A DNA stretch of 64,000 bases from Chara braunii (GCA_003427395.1 BFEA01000611.1:58076-122075); one strand, 5' to 3'; positions 1 to 10,894 are shown, counted from the first letter of the stretch. The notes: a model not told the origin generated them from the letters alone. A program made the numbers and translations.

Positions 1-90
1 AAAAAAAAAAAAAAAAAAAAAAAACTAGGAAATCACCAAAAAGTTGCAAAAACTACTAGCAAGCAAGTCCTCACACATGGATCATTGGCC

Positions 91-181
91 TCAGATTGGA
101 GACCGAGATTGGAAACAGGAGTGGCAGTGAAAGTTGTGAGTACTGAGTAAACGAGGCACTCAGATTGGAGACCGAGATTGG
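91..181. repeat. Two copies of a 22-bp direct repeat
   Basis: A 22-base word beginning tcagattggagaccgag occurs at 91-112 and 160-181, 69 bases apart. The sequences after each copy differ. It looks like a local duplication; no gene is recognisable here. Confidence 0.7.
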
Positions 182-302
182 CGACGGAGAGGAAGTAAGC
201 AAGGGGCACAACAGTCTGCAACGGTTATGAAAACCCGAACTAGACAGTCTACACTGGTAGCAGCATGGCAGCATAGGTCAGTTGGGGGTCGATCCCGGTT
301 GA

Positions 303-303
<1 letters not shown>

Positions 304-339
<36 letters not shown>
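304..339. repeat. Poly-A tract
   Basis: An uninterrupted run of 36 A. A further poly-A run occupies 1-24. Such tracts recur through the window, often at the end of retroposed sequence, so 186-303 may be the 3' end of an old plus-strand retroposon. Confidence 0.8.
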
Positions 340-341
<2 letters not shown>

Positions 342-970
342 CAGTCAGATGGCTGATGGCTTGTAGACCGCCTTGAAGAAACCACTATCTGAGTAAGGGC
401 AGTCCTGCAGGTCAGCTACCGTCTTCACCCGAATACAACGCGGCGTAATTGTCACTGTATGTTGACTGAAAGTTGCTCCAGATACAGCCATAATGCCGCA
501 GCTTTCTATTCGGATGAAGACGGTAATCAGTTAGATATGCAGGCGGAATTGAAGTTAAGCAGTAGCACAAGGCAATCCTCGATCAGCCTGAGGCAGTATC
601 GATGCTTTTTTGGCAAATGAACTGCAGCGGGCTGCGGGAGGGAGATAGGAAGTCAAAATCTGGGAGGGAGGTCTAATTGAAAGCTGAGCGGCTTCTTTGG
701 TTGTGCGGCTCCTGCAATTCCTTTTGGCATACGTTCCAAAAGGGACGCTGGGTCCGTTTCCCAGCAGGACCAGGTGCAGCTCCTCACCAATACAATCGAG
801 TCATCAACAAGCTTAGGCCGTCCTTCAATCGAGAAGATGCTCTTATCATCCTCAGTAATGGCACTAAGTTCTTCTTCTTTTAAAAAATTTTCACTAACTA
901 TTTGAAGGCCTGTAGCAACTATGTTTCAGTAAAATAAATAAATAACTAAATAACTAAATAACTAATAAAT
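340..970. other. Intergenic stretch, nothing recognised
   Basis: No family motif was seen. A 68-codon open frame at 677-883 shows no recognisable domain. The final 80 bases are A/T-rich with short taaataac repeats, abutting the U6-derived sequence. Confidence 0.4.
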
Positions 971-1002
<32 letters not shown>

Positions 1003-1069
1003 ACGGATGTCTCGAAGGACTTTGGACCATTTCTTGATCTATGCGGGTCATCCTTACGCAGGCCCGTGC
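971..1069 (-). pseudogene. U6 snRNA-derived pseudogene, 3' half followed by 5' half
   Basis: Read on the minus strand, 1064-1021 matches the 3' half of U6 spliceosomal RNA: the aaggatgac segment and a terminal gaaatggtccaaa are present with a few substitutions. It is followed immediately by 1020-971, which matches the U6 5' half: a cctt-cgagacatcc 5' hairpin remnant, then attggaacgatacagag and gattagcat. The halves are therefore in reversed order, as if the end of one U6 copy were joined to the start of another. U6 is the catalytic snRNA of the spliceosome; this copy lacks a contiguous molecule and should not be functional. No U6 promoter elements were identified. Identification rests on motif recognition without a search. 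Confidence 0.85.
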
Positions 1070-1090
1070 TTAAAAACAAGAAAAACATCA

Positions 1091-1149
1091 CTCTGTATCT
1101 TTCCATTTACGCAAGGATGACACGCATAAATCGAGAAATGGTCCAAATT
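1091..1149. pseudogene. U6 snRNA-derived pseudogene with inverted 5' piece
   Basis: Positions 1109-1149 on the plus strand match the U6 3' half (acgcaaggatgacacgc, then aaatcgagaaatggtcc). The 18 bases just upstream, 1091-1108, match the U6 5' half (aatggaaagatacagag) on the opposite strand. The sequence ends in an A-rich tail from 1150. A 5'-inverted, 3'-intact copy with an A-rich tail is the product expected from LINE-mediated retroposition with twin priming. That mechanism is inference. Confidence 0.8.
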
Positions 1150-1616
1150 AAAAAAAAAAAAGAAAAAAAAAAGGTCCAAATTACTCCTTTGACTAGCAAG
1201 TTCACGGATCTGAAAATTAGAATTCGCGAAAAATGCCATGCCAATAATATCATGCTCCGCTGCCCAATTTTCGCGCCGAGAGAAAAAGCGCGAATTGCTT
1301 TTCATAATTAGGTAATTTAAAAGAAATTTCAAACTGGAGGGGTGCAATTCCCACGCTTGCCAAAGCGCCCTATCAACTCCACAAACGGCCTCCGAGTCGC
1401 TCCACTACTCTCCAAATGTGCAAATTTAAATGAGAATGAATCTTCCTCTAGAACATGGAACAACACACCGCCATATTTCTGAGACTCGTCTTTTGTGCAT
1501 GTGGAGAGTAGTGGAGCGAGGCCCAAAATCTGAAGTCTACTTGAGTCACTTTTGACTCACTTGACCTCAGCTCATGGGCTTCTTGGTGTAGCGGCTGTAG
1601 CCCCGTCACGTTAGCA
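1150..1616. other. Intergenic stretch after the U6 pseudogene
   Basis: It begins with an imperfect poly-A of about 30 bases. The remainder has short open frames in both directions without recognisable domains, and no RNA gene was seen. Confidence 0.4.
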
Positions 1617-1723
1617 GCCGACGTGCGCTTGCATAAATAGAGGACTTAAATTATGAGTGTTTTTTTTTTTTTTGTTCTTGTCTTATGCAAGCCGACTTGC
1701 GCTTGCATAAGTAGAGGACTTAA
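1617..1723. repeat. Two 33-bp direct repeats flanking poly-T
   Basis: The word gccgac-tgcgcttgcataa-tagaggacttaa occurs at 1617-1649 and 1691-1723 with two mismatches. A poly-T run lies between the copies, so the pair could be a target duplication around a tiny retroposed insert or a simple local duplication. Confidence 0.7.
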
Positions 1724-1863
1724 CTGTAGCACGGCGCAGCAACCAAGCGCATATTAGGCTGTACGTGTAAGCTATGGCATTGTCACCTGCTGAGCTTGCG
1801 CCGTAGTGAAGTGGCCCGCTGAAGACACATCCCGAATAAAGTTTGGTTTTGCTTGAAATTGAT

Positions 1864-2212
1864 AATACATCCAGCAAAACTGAGAATTTATATTCGTGAA
1901 AAGCGCTCGTAATAAGCGAAGTTGATGGGTCAAAAGGAATTTATATTCGTGAAAAGCGACACTGGGTAATGCTCCCAGCAGTCACTTTTTCTTTCTTTCT
2001 TCTTTTTTAAGGGGGAAAAAACACCCTCCCTTAATACATGCAGCAAAACTGAGAATTTATATTCGTGAAAAGCGCTCGTAATGTCCGAAGTTGCTGGGTC
2101 AAAGGAATTTATATTCGTGAAAAGCGCTCGTAATGTCCGAAGTTACTGGGTCAAAGGAATTTATATTCGTGAAAAGCGGCACTGGGTATTGCTCCCAGCA
2201 GTCACTTTTTCG
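1864..2212. repeat. Nested tandem repeat of 52-bp units
   Basis: A 22-base word gaatttatattcgtgaaaag(cg) starts at 1884, 1937, 2053, 2105 and 2157. Two unit types exist. Type A continues ctcgtaat...gaagtt...gggtcaaa; type B continues gcactgggta-tgctcccagcagtcactttttc. The order is A-B, then A-A-B, and each block is introduced by the same leader (aatacat-cagcaaaactga). So a ~170-bp block was duplicated and unit A was then amplified once more in the second block. No coding sense is apparent. Confidence 0.85.
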
Positions 2213-2302
2213 GGTAGACTGTGAGGACCCCGGCCTTAATTGTTATTGGGAAATGAAAATGTTTATCCTTAAAAAAAAAAAAGAAGCAAAAGAAAGGGGC
2301 AA

Positions 2303-2761
2303 GTCGCGCAACGCTGTAACCCGTAGCTATCTAATGCGGGAGGGATGAAGGGGGATGAGGTCTGGTAGAGAGATCTGGGGAAGTGCCCTGCGGGCCTGCG
2401 TCACGAGCTGTCGCCCTCCGGTATGTGGTGGTGGGGATTCTGGGGAAGGCTTGGTCACGCCCAACTGTAGCCCGTTGGGACTTACCAAGAATTCTGTGGT
2501 TGAATTCTACTCAGACCCATGTTAGGTGACATCCTTAGGCTGACATCCATGACTCGATTAACCATGCCTATCAGGGTTGAAACCCTGGATTAATTCAGGA
2601 TACTCCGTAGAGGCCTGAGCTTCCTCCCCCCCCCCCCCCCCCGATAGATTGGAGCCATCCCACTGCATTGACAGCAAAGCCACGATCCAGGATATTATGT
2701 GACTACCCCGGGATCGTCGCAGAACGTCGTGATGTTAAAAAAAAAAAAAAAAAAAAAAAAA
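2303..2761 (+). mobile_element. Poly-A-tailed retroposon-like sequence
   Basis: About 460 bases ending in 25 A (2737-2761). The start shares a core (ctggtagagagatctgggga) with sequence near 33622. A poly-C run of about 17 bases lies at 2626-2642. There is no open frame of note and no clear A/B box pair, so the class is unknown; the dispersed core plus poly-A suggests a non-autonomous retroposon. Confidence 0.4.
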
Positions 2762-3143
2762 GTGGCGCGATCTCTGAATACCTGCGATAACAAAGTTCAA
2801 TAAAAAAAAAAAATCATGACATATAATCGATAATAATATCACGTAATAAATGATCTAGAATTACCTAGCGCGGACTGTGGATATATCTGAAAGACTGTCG
2901 CACTTTCAAAAAAAAAGAAAAAGAATACTTTAGATTCTCCCCAGAAAGCGAAAAAAACAAAACAAAAAAAAAAAAAAGTCTGACCACCGGCATGATCCTT
3001 CCCCTTCATTCCACATGGTCTGCCTCGTCACACTGAAACCAAAATATGCCAAAAAAAGCCCAAAAACCCTGCACGACACCCCCTTTTTTTTTGGTCAAAC
3101 TTGCTTCATTCTTTGATTAACTGATCGAGGACCACTTTGGCCT
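2762..3143. other. A-rich intergenic sequence
   Basis: Contains four short interrupted poly-A runs and no recognisable feature. Confidence 0.4.
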
Positions 3144-3241
3144 CTATGGTCAAAGCGGTAATCTTTTTTTTTGTCAAACTTGCTTCACTTTTTTTTTGTT
3201 CGCACACACGGGCGTCATTATAATTACCACTTTGACCATAG
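3144..3241. repeat. Imperfect inverted repeat, 19-bp arms
   Basis: The arm ctatggtcaaagcggtaat at 3144-3162 is the reverse complement, with one mismatch, of 3223-3241. Immediately inside the right part, gggcgtc (3210-3216) pairs with gacgccc (3241-3247). The word gtcaaacttgcttca also occurs directly repeated at about 3094 and 3173. It may be the relic of a small foldback insertion. Confidence 0.6.
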
Positions 3242-3249
3242 ACGCCCTG

Positions 3250-3911
3250 CAGCGAACCGAGACTTCGATCGGAGTTTTTTTTTTCCCCTTTCGTTTTGTT
3301 TTTGCAATATTTGGTATCAACACTACGATCACAGTGATATCAGCAAACATCCCAGAATTTGACCACGTCCGATCAATCAGAGAGAGGATGACTACTGTAG
3401 ATAGTAAGTCGGAGTGCATTGTGCAAGGGTTAACAAAAAGCGAAAAAGAAAACAGCGTAACTGTTTCACGGCTGGCTAACACACACACACGGCCAGTGTC
3501 TTCGCAGAAAGGTAATATTAGGACTTTTCCCGCATATAGTGATATAATAAGGTCAAAGAATACGCGTCTGACACGGCAACGAATTTTTTACCACTTTCAT
3601 CGGCGCGAACAACCCAATCCTTGGAACCTCGACCTTCCACCATTACTGATGGGGTAGGACTATGCCTTCACAAGATCCACGATAGGGCGATGTTTTCATT
3701 TAAAAAAAAAAAGAAAAAAAAAGGACTATGCCTTCCCCACATTCAGTACAGTCACCTGTAACAATTTAGGTACGAGAGCAGGGAGAATGATTGCGACCGT
3801 CCATATGAGCTCGACCGACGGATGGTGATGGTGACGGTGATGGCGATGGTGATAGTGATGGTGGTGTGATGGTGATGTGATGGGAAGTTCGCAATCAAAT
3901 TACTGGAAGGC

Positions 3912-3945
<34 letters not shown>

Positions 3946-4945
3946 TTGACACATACACCGGAGGGTCGGTAGTCTTGCAGGAGGAGGAAGAGAAAAGAGA
4001 GAGAGACAGAGAGGATAATTGTGACGATCGATTCATAGGGGATGGGCGGCGACGAAGTAGCGAGACGGTAGAGGAGTTTCAACAACATCTCTCTTCAAAT
4101 TTGCCCAGAAGATGAAGACGAAGGATATCTAGAGACAAATATAGGAAAAAAATCAAACAAAAAGAAGCAAATGTTCTTCAAGATTACGATGGTGCACCTT
4201 TCGCTCGTGGATATTGATGACCAACATTCAACTCGGAATATATATTTTCGGACTTGATTGACCTTTCTCAAATTGGAAATTAATTTTCCACAAGTTCATG
4301 CTTTCGATCTTCCCCTGAATTTCGTTCGCATATCTATCTCAGCCTTTTGCCCGAGTTAAAAAAGTTGAGTATCTGTTCTGATCAATTTAAGTAATATCCG
4401 ATCCGTGGTCCACTGGGCCTTTTTATACAATACCTTAATTTCGTTCATGGGTTTCACCTCTTAGACTCTTAAAATATCTCGCTCAAATCAGACATCAACA
4501 CTGATTAACTCATAATTCTCCACACCAGACTTCGATTCACTTTATGCCCATTGTCCATCCCCCGCCTACCTACTGATTGCAAAACTCTACCCTCTAGAAG
4601 AAGCGTCGAGCAACCGCTGTTCAGTAATAGAAAAGAGCATAGTAGTAAATTACTAGTAATTTAAGTAGATCCGCCGCCTCTCCTCCTTCCTCCTCCCTCC
4701 TCCTCCCTCCTCCCTCCTCCCTCCACAGGTCAACAGGTAAAAGGGGAAAGATGTCTCTTGCTATAAATAGTTGGTTTCTAATAATAGATCACCACAGCCA
4801 TCATCGGCATTCTTCCCCGTGCAGGTAACTTATGACTCGTTAACGTGTGTCTTCTAGACGTCGACCGCTGTACCGAGGTTTGGGGGAAAAGAAGGGCGAG
4901 TGGGCTAGGAGGAAAGCACGGATATATATGTATGTATGTATATAT
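3250..4945. other. Intergenic with GGTGAT microsatellite and poly-A
   Basis: A 153-codon frame spans 3196-3657 but has no recognisable domain and includes low-complexity sequence. A degenerate (GGTGAT)n tract lies at 3822-3880 and a 29-A run at 3915-3943. A cct-rich tract lies near 4680-4725. No gene is supported. Confidence 0.4.
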
Positions 4946-5332
4946 TGTTTGACGATATATATACAGCGCTCAACCTGTCATCCACGTGACTGGCCTTGTA
5001 CGTAAGAGGTGACGAACAGGTGGGGCTTTCCTTCCTTACTTCTTTTTCTTTTTCTTGTTTTGTCTTTTTCCGCCTTTGCGCTCCGATTTCCAATGTGACA
5101 ATATAAACATATATATATATATAGGGTTCAGCCTCCTGATGAGTCGGTGAAACTCCGACGAAACAGTTTGTCACAGCCCCTCGTTTGTTATCCTTTTCTC
5201 TCTCTCTGCCTACGGTTTACCGGGCAGTTCTGATTGTGACGATATATATATCTATTTGATATGCATACACATATGTATATGTATATACATATGTATATAT
5301 GTACATTGTTATTGTATATATATCGTCAAACA
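4946..5332. repeat. Inverted repeat with 20-bp perfect arms in AT-rich DNA
   Basis: tgtttgacgatatatataca at 4946-4965 is the exact reverse complement of 5313-5332. The interior holds TA microsatellite and the hammerhead-like motif at 5136-5172. The arms are partly low-complexity, so a transposon origin is only possible. Confidence 0.5.
5136..5172 (+). ncRNA. Hammerhead ribozyme-like core
   Basis: Hammerhead ribozymes self-cleave RNA and occur in Penelope-like elements and plant retrozymes. The sequence reads CTGATGA (5136-5142), then stem II GTCGG / CCGAC closed by a 7-nt loop, then GAAA, a two-pair stem III (AC / GT) with loop AGTTT, then C at the cleavage site (5172). All conserved core positions are present in order. 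The very short stem III is the form reported for Penelope-like elements. Flanking sequence does not form a convincing stem I next to the core, so activity is doubtful. Related, mutated copies lie at 43651-43687 and 45717-45765 (minus strand), and the flanks (gggttcagcctc upstream) are shared with them, so this is a fragment of repeat family R. Confidence 0.6.
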
Positions 5333-5859
5333 TATGTACATGAATAATGTTTGACGATGTGCGTGTAAATTCTATTTCTTTTGGTTTTGTATTGTTACTT
5401 GTATTGTCGTTCTATATTGTAGATCTTCTTTCCAACAGATCGAAGCACGTGCTGCTCCCTGGGAATAGATCGGAGCCATCAAACAGGCTGTCCCTAACCC
5501 TGTACGTGCCCTCACAACCTCCAAAGTAATTGACCGTGATGTGATGTCTGAATAACAAAAAAAGTAAAAATAAATCCAACAGATGGTCATCGACTCATCA
5601 TCACCGTCCAGATCCAACAACAGTCAAAAAAAAACGAAAAAGAGGAAAAGAAAAAGAAAAACGAAAAAAAGGCATGCTAATTTTTGAATAATTCCCAGTG
5701 GCTGACGGCTGTAAAAAGCCTCAAAAAGGGCAAAAGGGATTTGTGCAAATTTAGCAAGCATATCAGGTTGCGGGAGAGGAGGGCAGATGCTGTGACTGTC
5801 ACTTACCTTCGGTGAAAGCCGCTTGGAGTGGTGGCCCTGAAGCTCCTGCAGATCGCCGA

Positions 5860-5902
<43 letters not shown>

Positions 5903-7640
5903 CAGCACCGCACGATATCACCTTCTGATCGCCATGATGCTCGCCTGCCGAATATCGACGACAATTTTGCAAATCAAATTGCAATTGTCCAATTGTAGCG
6001 AAACGGCGGGGCTAGTGTAGGCGCTGTTTAATTTAGGAAAACAGAACAGCAGGCACCGCGGTCACGGTCGAAGATGAGAGCGATCTGGCAACACCGCTTG
6101 GCTATGCGACGGAGAAAACGTTTCCTTGTCGCGCTTCAGCTTGAGTTTCGCCTTCCCATTCACAATGAGAATATTTCGGCCTCTACTTCAGAATCTGTCT
6201 TTCCCTTCCAGAGAAGTGCGGACCTACCGCAGTAGTGCACAGATAAGTGTCAAGCGAGAGCGAGAATCAAGCTGATAAAAACGCCGGTCTAGCGTTCGAG
6301 CCTCGAGGATCTTCGCCTGACAAAGACAACTTTCGAAAACACAAGAGATACCTGCATCGATCGATGGGCAGATCAGTCTGAGAAAATCGAGAGCAAGAGA
6401 CAGCCTGAAAAACGCGGACTGTTGGTCGTGGATTCCACATGCAAGCCAAAGAGAACGATTGAACGATGTTCATACCTCTCTGACGATAAGTACTATGTGC
6501 ATCATCGATCGAAACCGACCGAGCAATCAATCAATGGATCGACCGCGCGGGATCCAACTTTTATGCAGTTCCCTTCGATCGGCGTATGGATATCAAGCAG
6601 CAAATCACGGCAACCTGTTTTCTACTTGATTTCAAACTCGATTAAGGAAGAACAACTCAGATGCAACAAAATTATTGTCACTCTTTCGGCATTCAAAACA
6701 TGACATTGGCGGGGATCGGGGGAAAGCATCAGGCTATCAGCTAACGGCTGCTAACCGGGACACCAAAGCGATTACGCGGGGGCGGGCAGTCGCGGACTGC
6801 TCCCCTCGGAATCCAAAATTCCAAAATGTACTTTTAGATGCAACAAATATTCTATGGCTCGTCGGCAGTTTCCCGCCTCCAATTTGAACTACCGCCGGTA
6901 GCTAGCTATCGTGCTGCGAACCTGGTCGAGAGTCGACGAGAGAACGGACATGGAAAAAGTTGGCGCCGTAACGAAAAAGGACAGTAGAAATTAAGTGAAG
7001 TTAAGAAATGGCATATAATATATTCGGTTCGGTTTTGGCAGTCTTGCCCGATGGTAGCGGTAACACTCACAGCTAATAGCTGGTGGCCAAGAGCCCAATT
7101 GATTGAGCTACGCTCCCCCCTTCGCGTCCCGTTCCCGCCTCTCGGCCAAAAAAACGACTACAGGTCAACAATTTGGTTGATCGAAGTAACCGCTCACGTC
7201 ACGTTAATTATTATATGCTCTTGAGATCCGATTCGATCCGCGAGCCAGCGCAGAGCATGGGACGGCTAAGGGACGCGCCGCCACTCGATTGATCGATTGC
7301 AGCGTTGATAGCGGTCACAGACCAATCGAGCGCGAAACGGACGGTCCGGAGGAGAGGAAGACCGAAAACAGCAACCGAGAGAGCGGATCGCTGCCGAACG
7401 CGGCACGAGAGTATCGCTTCACTACCGTAAACGACGCAAGAGCTCACAATTGCTTGTGCTGGATTTCATGGATCTCGCATCCCTGTCGTCCAATTCGGCA
7501 TGCCTGCGTGAGAGCGGGTGCGTGCTTCAAGTTGCCACTGTGCTTGCCCGCGTGCTGGTTGTCGACGCCTCCTTAAGTACTCAAAGCGTTCTGAAGGACC
7601 AAGAGTTAGTGTCAAGGCCGTCCCCTTGACGGGGAACCAT
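5333..7640. other. Intergenic with (CT)n, no gene recognised
   Basis: A (CT)13 microsatellite lies at 5873-5898. Short frames of 60-95 codons occur in all phases without recognisable domains. The composition is less A/T-rich than the flanks from 5950 to 7600, but nothing identifies a gene. Confidence 0.4.
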
Positions 7641-7687
7641 GGAGGGAGGGAGGGAGGGAGGGAGGGAGGGAGGAAGGGATGGAGGGA
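7641..7687. repeat. (GGGA)n microsatellite
   Basis: About eleven GGGA units with minor interruption at the 3' end. Confidence 0.85.
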
Positions 7688-7815
7688 GCGCGGGACGGTG
7701 GCAATTGCGGAACAACGGCAGCTTCAAGGGCGGGTTTTCTACCAGCGTAGCAGCTAAGTGAGTGGTCCGATATCGCGCCTCGACTTATTTCAAGATTCAC
7801 AGACTGAAGGCGGCG

Positions 7816-7919
7816 GCGGCAGCAGCGGCGGGGGAGGGCGGCATGTTTTTCATTTTCATTTTGAAAATTCAACCGCTCATCACAGGTGCGGCAGCAGCGG
7901 CGGGGGAGGGCGGCATGTT
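7816..7919. repeat. Direct repeat of a 32-bp GC-rich word
   Basis: gcggcagcagcggcggggga followed by gggcggcatgtt occurs at 7816-7847 and again at 7888-7919, 72 bases apart. It encodes Gly/Ala-rich runs in several frames, so coding sense is not indicated. Confidence 0.75.
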
Positions 7920-8060
7920 CTTCCAATTCCACAGTGGAGGACGGTTTATCATCTGAAGTAATTCTTCGGACAAAAGCGATGTCGGAGGTAGGGGGGGGAT
8001 AGGAAGGACCGGGGGGACAAGACAACTGCCAACTGGGGACGCCTTGGGGGACAAAGGGGA

Positions 8061-8081
8061 TTATTTATTTATTTATTTATT
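8061..8081. repeat. (TTAT)n microsatellite
   Basis: About five tetranucleotide units, followed by T-rich sequence. Confidence 0.8.
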
Positions 8082-8312
8082 GTCCCATTGAGCGTAAAGT
8101 GCTTTCATTTTCTTATTTTATTTTTTTGCTTTCATGATGTGTTTTGACGCAATGGTGGGAACGATTGTCCGGAAAAGTCGGAAGTTCACGAATTGGCTGC
8201 TCACTACGCCATTTGTTTCTTTTCTCTGGTTAGCCATTGAGCGACGGGGAAATTGGGGAAAGTCCCGAAAGAAAAAACAAAAAAAAAAAGAAATTGGCCA
8301 CAGGATCCAGCA

Positions 8313-8669
8313 GCGGCCTAGCTCAGTTGGCAAGGCACGCAAGTGGCATTCAGGAGGTCTTGGGTTCAATTCCCATTTCCCTCATGTACCTTCCTGGCCA
8401 AGCTTGGTGCGCGCCACCTAGAGATATGCCGTTGGGTGGCTTTGAGCAGAGACTGCTGATGTTCATAGGGGGAGGAAACCGGCGGGTTGGCAGAGTGAGT
8501 GGCCCATCTAAGCAGCTCCGTCCTGATGCTACTGGCTGATGGCTGGCCGGTATAGCCCACCTGTTGTAGCAGGTATCGCACCTGCTGGTGGGTGCAGCTC
8601 GCGCATGGAGGCTTGAGCACGGATGTGGAGCATGGGGTTCCCCATAATGCTATAATAACAATAAAAAAG
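8313..8669 (+). mobile_element. tRNA-derived SINE
   Basis: The head resembles a tRNA gene: an A box within tagctcagttgg (8319-8330) and a B box ggttcaattcc (8363-8373), the two internal RNA polymerase III promoter elements. About 280 bases of non-tRNA body follow. The element ends in an A-rich tail (aataacaataaaaaa) near 8669. This layout is standard for a SINE transcribed by Pol III and mobilised by a partner LINE. The anticodon arm is degenerate, so it is not a working tRNA. No convincing target-site duplication was found. A second head of the same family lies at 9254. Confidence 0.75.
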
Positions 8670-9253
8670 GCCTGAAAGGATGTCCTCTCCAGATTCGACA
8701 GGTATTTGAATTGGTTGGGCCACCACTACCTTTCAGATGGGAAAAAACACTGTCCCTTATGTAATTGCTTGCTTTATGTTTGAAAGGACAGAACTAGCCC
8801 AGGCAGCATGCAACTAGGCCACACTCCGTCTAAGTGCACAGATGTTACCAGGTGTTAGTGATCCACATGCGTTCGGACCGGGCTACTTGTTTTTCTTTTC
8901 TTGAATTTCTACCTTTTTCCCCTCTTTTGAATTCTTGGGGTAAGTACTTCCATGTCACCTTTGAGTATCAACTTGGCAAGAAAAACATGCTCGGCAAAAA
9001 AAAACGCACCGAGTTCGAAAAGGCGACGGAAGTGCCATGGTGTCAGACCGGGTGTCAGCCGTGGTGTCAGGGAAAAAAAAAAGAAAAAGAAAATGCACAA
9101 CGGATACTTCTGGACCGCAATCGCTCATTTCATGCCATTTTTTTGCCTTGAGGGTCTCAAAACATGCCGCATCTGCCGTTATTTCTTAATTCTTTTTGGA
9201 TTTGTGTTTGTCATCGTTGCATGGGGGGCATGCCATTTTTTCTTTCTCATCGA
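8670..9253. other. Intergenic between SINEs
   Basis: Contains A-rich runs and a short tandem (gtgtcag) motif near 9038-9070. No gene recognised. Confidence 0.35.
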
Positions 9254-9378
9254 CCGGCCTAGCTCAGTTGGTAAGGTATGTGATGCGCCAGCTTTCGGAC
9301 CTGCGCCATCTTTCAATCCCCNTGTGATGCGCCAGCTTTCGGACCTGCGCCATCTTTCCCCCCCCCCCCCCCCCCCTC
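9254..9378 (+). mobile_element. Truncated tRNA-derived SINE head with duplicated segment
   Basis: ccggcctagctcagttggta at 9254-9273 is the A-box region of the SINE at 8313. A 35-bp segment (tgtgatgcgccagctttcgg...) follows at 9279-9313 and is repeated exactly at 9323-9357, separated by c-n at 9321-9322. A poly-C run follows. The N on the joint suggests an assembly artefact rather than a true duplication. Confidence 0.65.
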
Positions 9379-10133
9379 TCTTTTTCGAATTTTGGTGTTC
9401 TTGCAAACTGGCCGACAAGGCCTCTTTTTTTCATTTCCATGAATTAATGTACATTGTTCGTAATCAGGGAGGCCTTCCTTCTCAGGACCTTTGTCATTTT
9501 TGGATCGGTTTTTGGGAATTTCATCTTTTTGCAATTCGGCAAATGCATGGGAATTACGCGCGCCTTAGCGAGCGCGCTAGGAATTTGGGTCGACGGTTAG
9601 GGATTCGGGAATGAGCGGAACCTGACGTGTCCTTTCTTGTGCATGAATGTTCTCGACTTCGTCTTGGAAAACTCCGGGAATTTTCGTAGGAATCTGAATA
9701 GTTATAGGACTTTTTCCCACGCTCGGTCTACACACGGATATGGTACTTGTCAATTTTGAATTAACTGTAACTGTTCCGGTGCCCTTTTTGCCTTTCCGTC
9801 AGCGCCATGCATGCGAACCTCTCTTCCCCGGTTCCCTTGCTACCTTCGACACTCTCTTCTTCGCGCTCACGGAGTCACGGTCCTTGTTTCTCTGTAACCG
9901 TTTTCCATCTCTCCTTCGCCTCGCGCGCCTTTTCTCTTTCTTGATCATTTGAATCTTGGTTCCGTTTTGCGCTATCCCTCACACTCTTCTTCTTCCCACT
10001 CTAATTCTCGCGCCGAAATACTCTGTCGACTCCCTCTTCCTTCCCTCTAGCCAAGGAGACGCGCCATGTAAGAGGAAATTCCTGATACACGACGATTCTG
10101 ATTGGCTACGACTGGGCTCCGAAGGATCAACAT
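9379..10133. other. Sequence left of the E2-type LTR fragment
   Basis: No recognisable gene. Pyrimidine-rich with several cg-rich words; it could be old retrotransposon sequence, but no second copy is seen in the window. Confidence 0.35.
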
Positions 10134-10894
10134 TGTGACGAACCGATTTCTGTTCCGCGCGATTTTCTGCGCGATAACAATGAGGGGTCCTAAGCTGGGA
10201 AGGATGGGCCAATTACGGGAGAACGGGATTGAAGGAAAATTGCATCAGTGTCCTCGCTTCTTCGTCTTTTTGCATCGTCTCTTTTCAGATGGCTGGGTTC
10301 AGGCCCGGGCAAGTCCCGGAGATGATTGATGGGTGATGTGCTGCCACAAACGCAGGAATAATATTAGTTGACGTCGTTCCTTTTCGTTTTTTGTTGTTGG
10401 ATTTTAGGCGCGGAGGCTGCTCGGGAATTTTTGCTTCGTTCTTTTTTAATTTCCTTTTTGAATCTTGTCAAGCCCCAATGACTCTCGGAATTTCGGACTT
10501 TCTTTTCGAAAATTTGTGCTTTTCGCTTTCTCTGCATTAGATAGGAATTTAGGAATTCAAGATTTTTTTTTGCCGCGCGACGTTTTTTGCTTACGCGTTT
10601 CTTTGTACAGTTGTAACGGAACTCTGATTAGTCGGCACCCTTAATCGTGTGATTAACTGTAATTTTGGGCGGGCGCCATTGTAACTGTATCTTTCTTTTT
10701 GAACTTCGTCTTTCCCGCTCTCGCTTTCTCTTGCTGTGTCTAGCCAGCCCGCGGCCTGCATGCTCGAATCGATGCGTGGAGAGTGACCACGCACCCCACG
10801 CCGCGATCTGGCCATGCAGAACGCATGCGCTCTCTCTCCTAATCTCCTTTCTAAGTCCTTGCAATTCCGGGTTCTTCGTGCATGCATGCACGCT
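10134..10894 (+). repeat. 5' part of an E2-type LTR
   Basis: Starts TGTGACGAACC and is collinear with 27771-28526, the left part of the long repeat on the right of element E2. It breaks at 10894 just before the TATA box of that repeat, where pol sequence of E1 (opposite strand) begins. Its last ~330 bases are also present at 18014-18345, so it is not simply the missing left end of the LTR copy at 18014. Confidence 0.8.

Noticed and set aside
8952-9614. 220-codon plus-strand ORF
   Set aside because: Runs through SINE, poly-C and an N; low-complexity Lys/Pro segments; no domain.
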